DNA of 64,000 bases, from NCBI RefSeq assembly GCF_040639655.1, contig NZ_JBFAAI010000018.1, forward strand, positions 1 to 64,000. The letters are read 5' to 3'. Numbering within the stretch: the stretch's first letter is position 1; each line of letters opens with the position of its first letter. Position numbers and translations under genes: made by a program. The stretch comes from Actinoplanes sp040639655. GTDB lineage: Bacteria > Actinomycetota > Actinomycetes > Mycobacteriales > Micromonosporaceae. The notes below the pieces were generated by a model. It did no database searches and was not told the origin of the DNA. It saw only the letters and a list, made by a program, of their open reading frames with translations. Positions 48,945 through 57,252 of the stretch are shown here, in pieces.

Positions 48945-50864
48945 GTGCTCACTCCGGATCAGACCGAAATTCTGCGCCTGCTCTGCGACACCGTGGTCCC
49001 CTCGATCGCCCACCCTGACGACGGCGACGGGTTCTGGGCCCGCCGCGCCACCGACACCGGCGCCGATCAGGGCGTCCTCGCTCTCATCGCGGCCATGCCC
49101 GCCGAGCACCAGCAGGGGTTCGGCGCCCTGTTCGACGCCCTCGCGGCCAACGGTTTCCGGACCGCGCCACAGGCGGCCCGTGAGCAGATGCTGGGGGCCA
49201 TCCCCGAGACCGGCTCGCTGATCAGCATGATCCTGATGATGACCTACGCGATCCCCGGCGCGGACGGCCGCAACCCCAACTGGACACGGCTCGGCTATCC
49301 CGGACCGGACGGTTCGCCGGCGGCGGACAGCCGTACCATCACGCCTCTGCGACCCACCGGAGACCTGGAGCTGGACGCCGACGTCGTGGTGATCGGATCC
49401 GGTGCCGGCGGCGGCCTGATCGCCGGCCGGCTCGCCGCGTCGGGTGCCCGGGTCGTGGTCCTGGAGGCGGGCCGATACCGCACCGAGGCCGACTTCCACC
49501 AGCTCGAGCTCGCCGCCTACCAGGCCTCCTACTGGCGTGGCGGCCCCACCCCGACCGCCGACCTGAACGTCACCCTGATGGCCGGCGCCGGAGTCGGCGG
49601 GGGCACGGTGATCAACTGGACCAACTGCCTCAGAACCAGGGATCGGGTACGGCGGGAGTGGGCCGCCGAGCACGGTCTCACCGACCTCGCGACCGGCTCC
49701 TTCGACCGCCACCTCGACGCCGTCTGGCGGGAACTCTCGGTCACCGGCCGGTGCTCCGAGTTCAACCCGGTCCACGAGGCCATGCAGCGCGGCGCCGAGA
49801 AGCTGGGCTGGTCGTTCGCCACGATCTTCCGCAACTGGGACGAGAAACGCCACGACGCCGCGGTCGCCGGCCACCTCGGTTTCGGCGACCGCTCCGGGGC
49901 GAAACAGTCGGCACTCAAGGTGTACCTGGAGCCCGCGGTGCTCGAGCACGGCGCCCGGGTCGTCGACGGCTGCCGGGCCGGCCGGATCCTGGTCGAAGGC
50001 GGCCGCGCGGCCGGTGTGATCGGGCACTGGACCAGCGAGGACGGCACCGGAAGTGCCACCGTGACGGTCCGCGCCCCGGCCGTCGTCGTGGCGGCGGGTG
50101 CCCTCGAATCGCCCGGCGTACTGCTGCGCTCCGGCATCGGCGGCCCGGCCGCCGGGAAGTTCCTGCGCCTGCACCCGTGCACGGTCACCATGGGCGACTA
50201 CGGCGACGACATGCGCGCCTGGTGGGGCCCGCCGCAGGCCGGCCTGGTCGACGAGTTCGCGGACGTCGAGGACGGCCACGGTTTCCTGATGGAGAGCGTG
50301 CAGTACGCCACCGGGCTCGGCGCGTCGGCGGTGCCGTTCACCACGCCCGCCGCGCACAAGGAGGCGATGGCCGGATATCGCGACAACGGTTCGTTCATCG
50401 GCCTGATCCGCGACCGCGGGCACGGCTCGGTCACCCTCGACCCGGCCGGGAACACGGTCGCCTGGTACGACCTGACCGACGAGCTCGACGTCCGTAACAC
50501 GCACCGGGCCCTGGAGGCACAGATCCGGCTCCACCACGCGGCCGGGGCACGCGCCATCCAGGTGTTCGCACACGGGCTCGGCCGGTGGAGGCAGGGTGAG
50601 GACCTGGACGCCTACATCGCGGCCGCGCAGCGGGTGCCGCTGTCAGCCGGGGGCATGACCCTGTTCTCGGCGCACCAGATGGGCAGCTGCCGGATGGGTA
50701 CCGATCCGGCGACCAGCGTCGCCGGGCCGCGCGGCGAGCTGCACGACACACCCGGCGTGTGGATCGGTGACGCGTCGGCGTTCCCGAGCTCGTCCGGGAC
50801 CAACCCGATGATCACCGTCATGGCGCTGGCGTCGCGTACGGCGGAGCACATCACGGCGCCCTGA
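48945..50864 (+). CDS. GMC-family FAD oxidoreductase
   Basis: A 639-residue protein. The first about 130 residues form a helical domain (LTPDQTEILRLLCDTVVPSI) like gluconate-dehydrogenase subunit 3 or long-chain alcohol oxidase heads. The FAD Rossmann motif VVVIGSGAGGGLIAGRLAAS lies near 147-166. GMC signatures are present: AGAGVGGGTVINWTNCLRT, VVAAGALESPGVLLRSGIGG. The C-terminal catalytic region has HQMGSCRMGTDPATSVAG and GTNPMITVMALA (His and Asn pair). It should oxidise an alcohol, perhaps long-chain or sterol-like. GTG 48945 has aggagg 8 nt upstream. Confidence 0.9.
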   Translation: MLTPDQTEILRLLCDTVVPSIAHPDDGDGFWARRATDTGADQGVLALIAAMPAEHQQGFGALFDALAANGFRTAPQAAREQMLGAIPETGSLISMILMMTYAIPGADGRNPNWTRLGYPGPDGSPAADSRTITPLRPTGDLELDADVVVIGSGAGGGLIAGRLAASGARVVVLEAGRYRTEADFHQLELAAYQASYWRGGPTPTADLNVTLMAGAGVGGGTVINWTNCLRTRDRVRREWAAEHGLTDLATGSFDRHLDAVWRELSVTGRCSEFNPVHEAMQRGAEKLGWSFATIFRNWDEKRHDAAVAGHLGFGDRSGAKQSALKVYLEPAVLEHGARVVDGCRAGRILVEGGRAAGVIGHWTSEDGTGSATVTVRAPAVVVAAGALESPGVLLRSGIGGPAAGKFLRLHPCTVTMGDYGDDMRAWWGPPQAGLVDEFADVEDGHGFLMESVQYATGLGASAVPFTTPAAHKEAMAGYRDNGSFIGLIRDRGHGSVTLDPAGNTVAWYDLTDELDVRNTHRALEAQIRLHHAAGARAIQVFAHGLGRWRQGEDLDAYIAAAQRVPLSAGGMTLFSAHQMGSCRMGTDPATSVAGPRGELHDTPGVWIGDASAFPSSSGTNPMITVMALASRTAEHITAP

Positions 50865-50886
50865 CCGTACGAACCGGCTGGCGCGC

Positions 50887-50917
50887 ACCGCTGTCTCAGC
50901 CGCGCTGAGCCAGCGGT
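50887..50917. terminator. Dispersed palindromic element between convergent genes
   Basis: accgctgtctcag (50887-50899) pairs with ctgagccagcggt (50905-50917), 12 of 13 positions, loop ccgcg. It lies between the GMC gene and the convergent OmpA gene. Same element as at 12301, 57141 and 57204. Confidence 0.7.
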
Positions 50918-50933
50918 CGCGCACAGCCGGGGT

Positions 50934-51641
50934 TTACCTCACGGCCAGTTCGACGCGGCGGTTCGCGGCACAGTGCGACGCGGTGTCGCCCACGGCCCTG
51001 GGGCGAGCCTCGCCGTGACCGGCCACGGTCATCCGGCCGGCGGGAATCCCGTACTCCACCAGGGCGGCCCGTACCGCCTCCGCGCGGTCCCGGCTCAGTG
51101 CCAGGTTGGCCTGTTCCGTGCCGCGGGAGTCGGTGTGGCCCTCGACCCGGATCCGCGCGTCCGGACGGGAGCCGAGCAGGACAGCCGCCCTCCGCAGCGC
51201 GGCGCGGGACGCGGGGGACAGCTCGGCACCTCCGGTACGGAACGTCAGCGGAGGCACGGCGGCGAGCTCGCGTCGCAACAGGGCGGCTTCGACGCTCCCG
51301 GCCACCGCGGCCCTGACCCGCCCCGCCACGGCCCGCATCCGCGGCGGCATCCGGGCCGGGACGGCCTGGGTGACGACGACCCGTGTCCGCACCTCGCGGA
51401 CGCCGTCGATCGCCGCCACCACGTCGTGGGCGCGGGCCGATGCGGACGCCGACGTGACGATCAGGCCGTCCCGGCCGGTGAAGGTGACGTGTGCGTCCGG
51501 CTGGCCCGCGGCGGCCAGCGCCACGGTGGCGCGCCGGGTCAGGTCGTCCTCGATGCGGTCCCGGTTGGGGCCTAGCTGCACCGCGATGACCGTGACCACC
51601 CCGAGCAGGACGCCGAGAGCGGTGGGCAGGCGACGGCTCAT
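50934..51641 (-). CDS. BON-OmpA domain membrane-anchored protein
   Basis: A 235-residue protein with an N-terminal membrane anchor (LPTALGVLLGVVTVIAVQLG), a BON-like domain about 30-95 (DDLTRRATVALAAAGQPDAH; ASARAHDVVAAIDGVREV) and a C-terminal OmpA-like peptidoglycan-binding domain (IRVEGHTDSRGTEQANLALS then RDRAEAVRAAL; ANRRVELAVR). This architecture resembles mycobacterial ArfA. It probably ties the membrane to the cell wall. ATGA overlap with the upstream gene indicates co-translation. Confidence 0.87.
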   Translation of the reverse strand: MSRRLPTALGVLLGVVTVIAVQLGPNRDRIEDDLTRRATVALAAAGQPDAHVTFTGRDGLIVTSASASARAHDVVAAIDGVREVRTRVVVTQAVPARMPPRMRAVAGRVRAAVAGSVEAALLRRELAAVPPLTFRTGGAELSPASRAALRRAAVLLGSRPDARIRVEGHTDSRGTEQANLALSRDRAEAVRAALVEYGIPAGRMTVAGHGEARPRAVGDTASHCAANRRVELAVR

Positions 51642-52189
51642 CGGGTCCCGCTGTCCGTGGCCGTCTCGTCTGTGGCTGTCCGGTCTGTGGCTGTCCGGTC
51701 CGTGGCTGTCCGGTCCGTGATCGTCCGGTCCGTGATCGTCCGGTCCGTGGCCGTCACCGGACGGGGGCGTGGGCTCGGGCGGCGGCGCTGCGGGGCGGCG
51801 GTGCCGGCCCGGGCGGCGGTGCCGGCCCGAGCGGTGCTCAGGCGGGTGGCCAGCACGGCGAACGCGGCCTCGTCACCGTCGGCGAGCAGCCTGGCCTGCC
51901 GGCTCCAGGTGTGCAGGCCCGGAGCGGAACCGAGCCCCGCCGACGTGATCGCCGCCCGTTTCGTCCCGTCGTCACATGCGGCGACATCGGCGAAGGTGCG
52001 AATCCCGGCGACGCGCAGCGCATTCGCCATGGCCGGATCCATTCCCACGATGCGTTCCAATTCGTCGGCGACCGGCTGCTGGACGGGCTCAACCATTTCC
52101 CGGGGCTTCACGGAAAGGCGTCCGGCAATCACTCCGAGAAAGAATGCCAGCAGGATGAGGACGAGGGACTGGCCGACGAACCAGGCCAC
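51638..52189 (-). CDS. Membrane-anchored helix-hairpin-helix-like protein with a TDRTA repeat tail
   Basis: A 183-residue protein. TM helix 1-25 (WFVGQSLVLILLAFFLGVIA) is followed by a helix-hairpin-helix-like domain (ADELERIVGMDPAMANALRV, AGIRTFADVAACDD, similar to the 'LERIxGIGPxxAxxLxxxGI' pattern). The C-terminal tail has about six TDRT(A/I) pentapeptides encoded by 15-bp repeats (51651-51757). It is coupled to the BON-OmpA gene. Its role may be in cell-envelope organisation. Confidence 0.75.
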   Translation of the reverse strand: MAWFVGQSLVLILLAFFLGVIAGRLSVKPREMVEPVQQPVADELERIVGMDPAMANALRVAGIRTFADVAACDDGTKRAAITSAGLGSAPGLHTWSRQARLLADGDEAAFAVLATRLSTARAGTAARAGTAAPQRRRPSPRPRPVTATDRTITDRTITDRTATDRTATDRTATDETATDSGTR

Positions 52190-52262
52190 GTCAACCTCCG
52201 GAAACGCAGGGGAAACAACGGTCCCCCGCGCCCGCGGACCGCCACGACGTGATCATGGTATA

Positions 52263-52299
52263 GCGTCGCCGACCCCTTTACCAAAAGGGCTGGCGACGC
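52263..52299. terminator. Strong hairpin between reverse-strand genes
   Basis: Nested stems: gcgtcgcc (52263-52270) with ggcgacgc (52292-52299), and inside ccc-ttt (52274-52279) with aaa-ggg (52284-52289), loop acca. It sits downstream of the GAP-family gene and upstream of the helix-hairpin-helix gene, and so probably terminates the former. Confidence 0.65.
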
Positions 52300-52325
52300 C
52301 ATCGTGTAATTGCGTGGCTACATTT

Positions 52326-53030
52326 TCAGGAGCCGAGTAGAGCCAGTTTCACGGCTGCGTCCCGGGCCAGCAGAAAACCGACGATGCCGACGATCCAGGC
52401 CATCGTCTCGCTGTTGGTCATCCACTCGCTGATCCGGGTCAGCACCGGCTCCAGACGCTTCCCGGCGGTCACCCGCACGGCCAGCAGCACCAGCGCCGGC
52501 ACGATCATCAGCAGGCAGTAACCGGCAAGCGTCACGGCCGTCGTGGCGACCGGCAGGTGTGCCGTGGTGATCAGGCCGATCGCGGCGATGTACGGCAGCA
52601 TCGTGCCCACCTCCACCGCGGCGGCCGTCAGCGCCAGCCCGGCCAGCGGCAGCATGCCACCCTCGTCGTTCAGGGCCCGCTCCCGCCACCGCCGCATGCC
52701 ACCCCGGTCACCCGCCTTACGGTTACGGCCCATCACGAAGCTGTAGAAGAACAGCGCCACCCCGAGCACCAGCTGCGTCCACTGCACCGGGCGGGTGTTC
52801 AGCAACGCGGTGATCTGCGGGAGGACCGCGCCGGCCCCGAGCGTCACGGCCAGCCCCAGCGCGAAGTAGAACGTGGCGACCGTACCCAGGAAAAGAAGAA
52901 TGCGACCGGAACGGACCGGCCCCGGATGCAGCAGAAGCCAGATGGGGATCAGCAGGGTCCCGAAACTGGTGGAGTCGATGAGCGCGAGAACGGCAAGTGC
53001 GGCGGCGAGGGCGGCGTCCATACCCGTCAC
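52326..53030 (-). CDS. GAP/Sap-family (LysE-like) membrane protein
   Basis: A 234-residue protein with six membrane helices in the LysE superfamily pattern of GAP proteins (ALAVLALIDSTSFGTLLIPI; VLGVALFFYSFVMGRN; SEWMTNSETMAWIVGIVGFL). Mycobacterial relatives (Sap, GAP) move glycolipids or sulfolipid to the surface. The function here is unknown. GTG 53030 or ATG 53021 can be the start; no clear ribosome site separates them. Confidence 0.8.
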   Translation of the reverse strand: MTGMDAALAAALAVLALIDSTSFGTLLIPIWLLLHPGPVRSGRILLFLGTVATFYFALGLAVTLGAGAVLPQITALLNTRPVQWTQLVLGVALFFYSFVMGRNRKAGDRGGMRRWRERALNDEGGMLPLAGLALTAAAVEVGTMLPYIAAIGLITTAHLPVATTAVTLAGYCLLMIVPALVLLAVRVTAGKRLEPVLTRISEWMTNSETMAWIVGIVGFLLARDAAVKLALLGS

Positions 53031-53139
53031 GGTGGACGACCGGGCTCCCCGCGCGCGTCAGCCCAAGGAGGTGCGCCGGCCGGGCGCCTACAACTTTAGG
53101 CGGACGCCACGCTGATCGGCGGCATGATGGGATGACGGC

Positions 53140-54294
53140 GTGAACGTGCGGGAACGATGGCGGCACAGCACCCGCATGCAGGACCTCACCAGTCCGATCG
53201 CCAACTTCGGCATCGGCCTGGTGCTCAACGCCGTCGGCCTGACCGATGTCTGGGACATCCCGGAGCTCCTGCCCGGCCGGTCCGACTGGTGGCACAACCT
53301 GCCGCTGGCCGCCGGATGCCTGGCCCTGCTCGCCCGGCGCCGTCACCCGATGCTCGCCCTCGGCGCCGGGATCGCCGCGTTGCTGGCCGACCTGGCCCTC
53401 GGCGGCAGCGTCGCCTTCATCCTGGTGCTGTTCGACCTGCTCTTCTCGGTCGGCCGGTTCGCCTCGGCCCGGGCCCGCGCGACCGTGACCGCGGGCGTCT
53501 TCGTCCTGATCGGCACGGCGAGCGTGGTGGGCGGCCTGGCCGTCGGCGAGGTACGGGTCGCCGTGTTCATCTGCCTGCAGCTCACGTCGCTGCTGTTCGT
53601 GCCGCTCTGGTGGGCCGCCAACCTGCGCCAGCAGCACCGGCTCGGTGCCCTGGACGCTGAGCGCACCGCCCGCGAGGCGGTCGCCGCCGAACGTACCGCC
53701 ATGGCCCGTGACCTGCACGACGTCATCGCCGCCCACCTGGCGACCACGGCGATGCACTCCGGTGCGGCCCTGGCCATGCCGGCCGACGAGAACCGGGACC
53801 GGGCCGCCCTGCGGGCCGTCCGGACCAGCAGTCTCGCCGCCCTCGAGGAGATGCGATCCATGATCCTGCTGCTGCGTGACGACACCGGGCGCAAGGAAGC
53901 CGCACTGCCCGGCGGCCTCGACCGGCTGCCCGACCTGGTCGCCGCCGCCACCGCGGGCGGCCTGCGGGTGCGGGTGCGCACCGGCGACGTCTCCGGCATT
54001 CCGGTGGTCGTCGCGCACACCGTCTACGGCATCGTCCGCGAAGCCCTCACCAACGCCGGCAAACATGCGCCCGGTTCCGAGGTCAGCCTCGACGTGCGAC
54101 CCGCCGGCGACCGGATCACGGTCACCGTGACGAACACCCTGACCAGGTCGGATCTCGATCATCCGGCGCTGAGCGCGGGCACCGGGCTGTGGTCGATCCG
54201 GGAACGGGCCGCCCTGCTCGGCGGCGAGCTGACCGCCACCCGCGACGACGACCGCTGGACGGTCCACGCGAGCCTGCCGGCGAGCGCCGCATGA
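53140..54294 (+). CDS. Two-component sensor histidine kinase (NarL-type, HisKA_3)
   Basis: A 384-residue kinase with four to six membrane helices (LPLAAGCLALLARRRHPMLAL; VAFILVLFDLLFSVGRFA). The dimerisation box MARDLHDVIAAHL holds the phosphorylated histidine near 192. A GHKL ATPase domain follows (GIVREALTNAGKHAPGSEV; GTGLWSIRERAALLGGEL). Its response regulator overlaps by 4 bp. The signal is unknown; the membrane sensor lacks an obvious extracellular domain. Confidence 0.92.
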   Translation: MNVRERWRHSTRMQDLTSPIANFGIGLVLNAVGLTDVWDIPELLPGRSDWWHNLPLAAGCLALLARRRHPMLALGAGIAALLADLALGGSVAFILVLFDLLFSVGRFASARARATVTAGVFVLIGTASVVGGLAVGEVRVAVFICLQLTSLLFVPLWWAANLRQQHRLGALDAERTAREAVAAERTAMARDLHDVIAAHLATTAMHSGAALAMPADENRDRAALRAVRTSSLAALEEMRSMILLLRDDTGRKEAALPGGLDRLPDLVAAATAGGLRVRVRTGDVSGIPVVVAHTVYGIVREALTNAGKHAPGSEVSLDVRPAGDRITVTVTNTLTRSDLDHPALSAGTGLWSIRERAALLGGELTATRDDDRWTVHASLPASAA

Positions 54295-54932
54295 TCCGGG
54301 TCCTGGTCGCCGACGACCACTCCGCCATCCGGGCCGGCATGCGGCTCATGCTGGAGCAGGCCGACGACATCGAGGTGGTCGGTGAGGCGGCTGACGGTGC
54401 GATCGCCGTACGGCAGGCCGCCGCGCTGCGACCGGACGTGGTGCTGATGGACATCCGGATGCCCGGGACCGACGGCATCCATGCCACCCGGGAGATCACC
54501 GCCGCCGGACTGGCCGAGGTGCTCATCCTGACCACGTTCGACCTCGACGAGTACCTGTTCGGCGCACTGCGCGCCGGGGCGGCCGGCTTCCTGCTCAAAT
54601 CGGTCGAGCCCGCCGCGCTTGTCGACGCGGTGCGCCGGGTCGCCGCCGGGGACGGCTTCCTCGCACCCGAGGTGACCCGTCGCCTGCTCGCGGCCTTCGT
54701 CGCCACGCCGCCACCGGTCAGCACCACACCGCCCTCGCTCAGCGAGCTGACCGCGCGCGAGCTCGACGTACTGGCCGGGCTGGGCCGTGGGCTGTCCAAC
54801 GCCGACCTGGCGGCCGAGCTGACCATCACCGAGGCCACCGCGAAGACCCACGTCTCCCGGGTACTCGCCAAACTCGGCTGCAGTTCCCGGGTGCAGGCCG
54901 CCATCCTGGCCCGGGAGGCGGGACTGTCCTGA
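54291..54932 (+). CDS. NarL/FixJ-family response regulator
   Basis: A 213-residue regulator with a receiver domain (phospho-acceptor D54 in VVLMDIRMPG, ADDHSAIRAGM at the start, K in FLLKSVEPAAL) and a C-terminal LuxR HTH (LTARELDVLAGLGRGLSNAD followed by LAAELTITEATAKTHVSRVL). Coupled to the kinase by a 4-bp overlap. Target genes are not known; an adjacent pentapeptide gene is convergent. Confidence 0.95.
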   Translation: MIRVLVADDHSAIRAGMRLMLEQADDIEVVGEAADGAIAVRQAAALRPDVVLMDIRMPGTDGIHATREITAAGLAEVLILTTFDLDEYLFGALRAGAAGFLLKSVEPAALVDAVRRVAAGDGFLAPEVTRRLLAAFVATPPPVSTTPPSLSELTARELDVLAGLGRGLSNADLAAELTITEATAKTHVSRVLAKLGCSSRVQAAILAREAGLS

Positions 54933-54942
54933 CTGACCGGCG

Positions 54943-55602
54943 TCAGCTGCTCACGACGATGCCGAGGGCGCCGGCCAGCACGTACGAGAGGCCGATCAGG
55001 TCGTCCGGGTGCACGATCGCGCCCGTCCAGCTGGTGATGCCGCCGATTCCGGTCAGCTCGCAGCGTTCGAACCGGGCGCCCTGCATGGTGGCCCCGCTGA
55101 ACTGGGCACCGGTCAGGTCGCAGCCGGTGAACCGGGCGCCGCGCAGATCCGAGTTCGAGAAGTCCGCCCCGGACAGGTTGCAGCCGGTGACCGCCACCGC
55201 GTCGAACCGGGCCATCCGCCAGTTCGTCAGGTCCAGCCGGCCGTCGGTGAACGTCACGTCGCGCAGCAGGCCGCCGTTCCACGCCAGGCCGGTCATCCGG
55301 CAGCCGGAGACCGCGACCCGTTCCATCGTCGCGTTCTCGGCACGCAGGTTCGACCAGTCGCAGCGTTCCACCGCACAGTCGGTGAGCCGCACCTTCGGCA
55401 GCGTCGCGCCGGCCAGCCGGGCCGCCCGGAACCGGACCTGCCCGAACTCCACCGACTGCGCGAACACCCCGGACAGGTCGGCGTCGGCGAACAGCACCTT
55501 CTCGTGCAGATCCTCCGACTCGAGGTCGAACGGAACCTCCGGAAGCCCGTCCGGCACGATGGGCGGCCGAAGCCCCGACGACGACGCCCCGAACCGTGAC
55601 AT
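54943..55602 (-). CDS. Pentapeptide repeat protein
   Basis: A 219-residue protein built of A(D/N)LxX-type pentapeptides over about residues 30-185 (LFADADLSGVFAQSVEFGQV; CNLSGADFSNSDLRGARFTG), forming a right-handed quadrilateral beta-helix. Some relatives (MfpA, Qnr) mimic DNA and protect gyrase from quinolones, but most have unknown function. The final hydrophobic segment (LIGLSYVLAGALGIVVSS) is unusual and may anchor it in a membrane or oligomer. Confidence 0.87.
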   Translation of the reverse strand: MSRFGASSSGLRPPIVPDGLPEVPFDLESEDLHEKVLFADADLSGVFAQSVEFGQVRFRAARLAGATLPKVRLTDCAVERCDWSNLRAENATMERVAVSGCRMTGLAWNGGLLRDVTFTDGRLDLTNWRMARFDAVAVTGCNLSGADFSNSDLRGARFTGCDLTGAQFSGATMQGARFERCELTGIGGITSWTGAIVHPDDLIGLSYVLAGALGIVVSS

Positions 55603-55644
55603 CCGGACACCCTACGTGACCCATCGACACCGACAGGACGGACC

Positions 55645-55956
55645 ATGGACGACGAGATCTGGGCCGCCGCCCATCGCTGGCGCGAGCACCTCGATGCGCA
55701 CAACGGCACCGACCCACTCGAGCTGACCTGCCGGATCATGAAGATCACCGAGGAGGCGGGCGAGGCGGCCCAGGCCTGGATCGGCGTGCTCGGCCAGAAC
55801 CCGCGCAAGGGCGTCACCCACACCACCGGCGACGTGGTGGGCGAGCTGGCCGACGTGGCCTTCACGGCCCTCGTCGCCATCGCGAGCCTCGGTGCCGACC
55901 CGCGCCAGGCGGTCCACGACGTGGTCACCAAGGCCTCCGGTTACCTGCCCTCCTGA
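55645..55956 (+). CDS. MazG-like nucleotide pyrophosphohydrolase
   Basis: A 103-residue single-domain MazG-fold protein. The metal-binding pattern is visible as ITEEAGEAAQAW (ExxE) and VGELADVAFTALVA (ExxD). Such enzymes cut nucleoside triphosphates to monophosphates, often house-cleaning non-canonical dNTPs. The substrate is not known. ATG 55645 chosen, with a ggacggacc-type ribosome site just upstream. Confidence 0.87.
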   Translation: MDDEIWAAAHRWREHLDAHNGTDPLELTCRIMKITEEAGEAAQAWIGVLGQNPRKGVTHTTGDVVGELADVAFTALVAIASLGADPRQAVHDVVTKASGYLPS

Positions 55957-56070
55957 GAAACCCCTTCTCCGGGTACGGCCGGCGGTCCCGGGGTGACGGC
56001 CCGCCTCAGCCCGTGAGGCGCCTTGGGGCCGCGAGGGGCCGCCCGCGACGTGTGGTGGCCCCGTTACCGT

Positions 56071-56160
56071 CCCGATCCTGCGGAGCGGCGTAGCCGTACA
56101 AGATCGGGTGAGGCTTTTCCCGGAGGGTGAGCCGCGGAACGGGTCGTCGGCAGGATCGGG
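56071..56160 (+). ncRNA. Structured leader with alternative pairings upstream of purU
   Basis: cccgatcctgc (56071-56081) pairs perfectly (11 bp) with gcaggatcggg (56150-56160). It can instead pair over 7 bp with gatcggg (56102-56108). The enclosed loop contains two further stems: cggc/gccg (56086-56096) and ggct/agcc with ccc/ggg inside (about 56112-56133). Multi-stem junction closed by a long stem is the form of a riboswitch or attenuator. The class is not recognised. Confidence 0.45.
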
Positions 56161-56214
56161 TTAGATTCCTAGACTTCGGTGACCTGTAGCCGACCATCGG
56201 AAGGATGCCCCGTC

Positions 56215-57120
56215 GTGACCCTGACCCAGCACGCCCCCGCGCCGCACGAGACGCACCCGAGCACGGGCGACCAGGCCGTGCTCATCGTGCACGGCCGGGA
56301 CCGGACCGGGATCGTCGCGACCCTGAGCACCGTCCTGGGCCGGCACGGGGCCAACATCGTGTCGCTCGACCAGTACTCGGACAATCCGCAGGGTGGCGCG
56401 TTCTTCCAGCGGACCGTGTTCGGCCGGGCCGACCTGAAGGCGGCGCTCCCGGCGATCGAGGAAGATCTGCGTACCGAGCTGGCCAACGGGTTCGAACTCG
56501 AGTACACGCTGCGGGAACTGTCGGTCCCGAAGCGCGTGGCGATCTTCGCGTCCAAGGCCGACCACTGCCTGCTCGACCTGCTGTGGCGGCACCGCCGCGG
56601 CGAGCTGCCGATCAACATCAGCATGGTCATCTCGAACCACGCGCACACCGCCGACGAGGTCCGCTCGTTCGGCATCCCGTTCGTCCACGTGCCGTCGCAG
56701 GGCCCGGACAAGTCGGCCGCCGAGGCGCAGCACCTGCAGTTGCTGACCGGGAACGTCGACTTCATCGTGCTGGCCCGCTACATGCAGATCCTGTCCGGTG
56801 ACTTCATCCAGAAGGTCGGCGTGCCGATCATCAACATTCACCACAGCTTCCTGCCGGCGTTCATCGGTGCCGATCCGTACGCGAAGGCGCAGCAGCGCGG
56901 CGTCAAGCTGGTCGGGGCGACCGCCCACTACGTCACTGAGGACCTCGACGAGGGCCCGATCATCGAGCAGGACGTCGTACGGGTGAACCACGCACACACC
57001 GTCGCCGAGCTGCGCCGGCGCGGCGCGGACGTGGAGCGGGCGGTGCTGTCCCGCGCCGTGCTGTGGCACGCCGAGGACCGTGTGATCCGCCACGGCAACC
57101 ACACCATCGTCTTCCAGTAG
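56215..57120 (+). CDS. purU: Formyltetrahydrofolate deformylase PurU
   Basis: A 301-residue enzyme with an N-terminal ACT domain (AVLIVHGRDRTGIVATLSTV; GAFFQRTVFGR) and a C-terminal formyltransferase-fold domain (VAIFASKADHCLLDLLWRH; NIHHSFLPAFIGADPYAKA; GATAHYVTEDLDEGPIIEQD). It hydrolyses 10-formyl-THF to formate and THF, supplying formate for purine synthesis and balancing one-carbon units. GTG 56215 follows ggaagga 9 nt upstream. A structured region lies 55 to 144 bp upstream. Confidence 0.95.
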   Translation: MTLTQHAPAPHETHPSTGDQAVLIVHGRDRTGIVATLSTVLGRHGANIVSLDQYSDNPQGGAFFQRTVFGRADLKAALPAIEEDLRTELANGFELEYTLRELSVPKRVAIFASKADHCLLDLLWRHRRGELPINISMVISNHAHTADEVRSFGIPFVHVPSQGPDKSAAEAQHLQLLTGNVDFIVLARYMQILSGDFIQKVGVPIINIHHSFLPAFIGADPYAKAQQRGVKLVGATAHYVTEDLDEGPIIEQDVVRVNHAHTVAELRRRGADVERAVLSRAVLWHAEDRVIRHGNHTIVFQ

Positions 57121-57140
57121 GAACCCCCCAGCTGTCGCGT

Positions 57141-57234
57141 ACCGCTGTCTCCCGCCCCTCGAGGCAGCGGTGACGTCCAGCTGGTCTTTCGAGGCTGCCT
57201 TGTACCGCTGTCTCGGGCGGGCTGAGGCAGCGGT
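57141..57234. repeat. Two copies of the dispersed palindromic element between convergent genes
   Basis: Copies at 57141-57171 and 57204-57234 both read accgctgtctc ... gaggcagcggt or ctgaggcagcggt with GC-rich loops and are followed by gacgtcsagctg. Each folds as a stem of 10-11 bp. They fill the gap between purU and the convergent Hsp70-like gene. Confidence 0.75.
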
Positions 57235-57252
57235 GACGTCGAGCTGTGGGGG

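Noticed and set aside
51651..51757. Regular gtccgg-type repeats that could suggest a CRISPR or phase-variable array
   Set aside because: The repeats are contiguous 15-bp units coding the TDRTA tail on the reverse strand, with no unique spacers.
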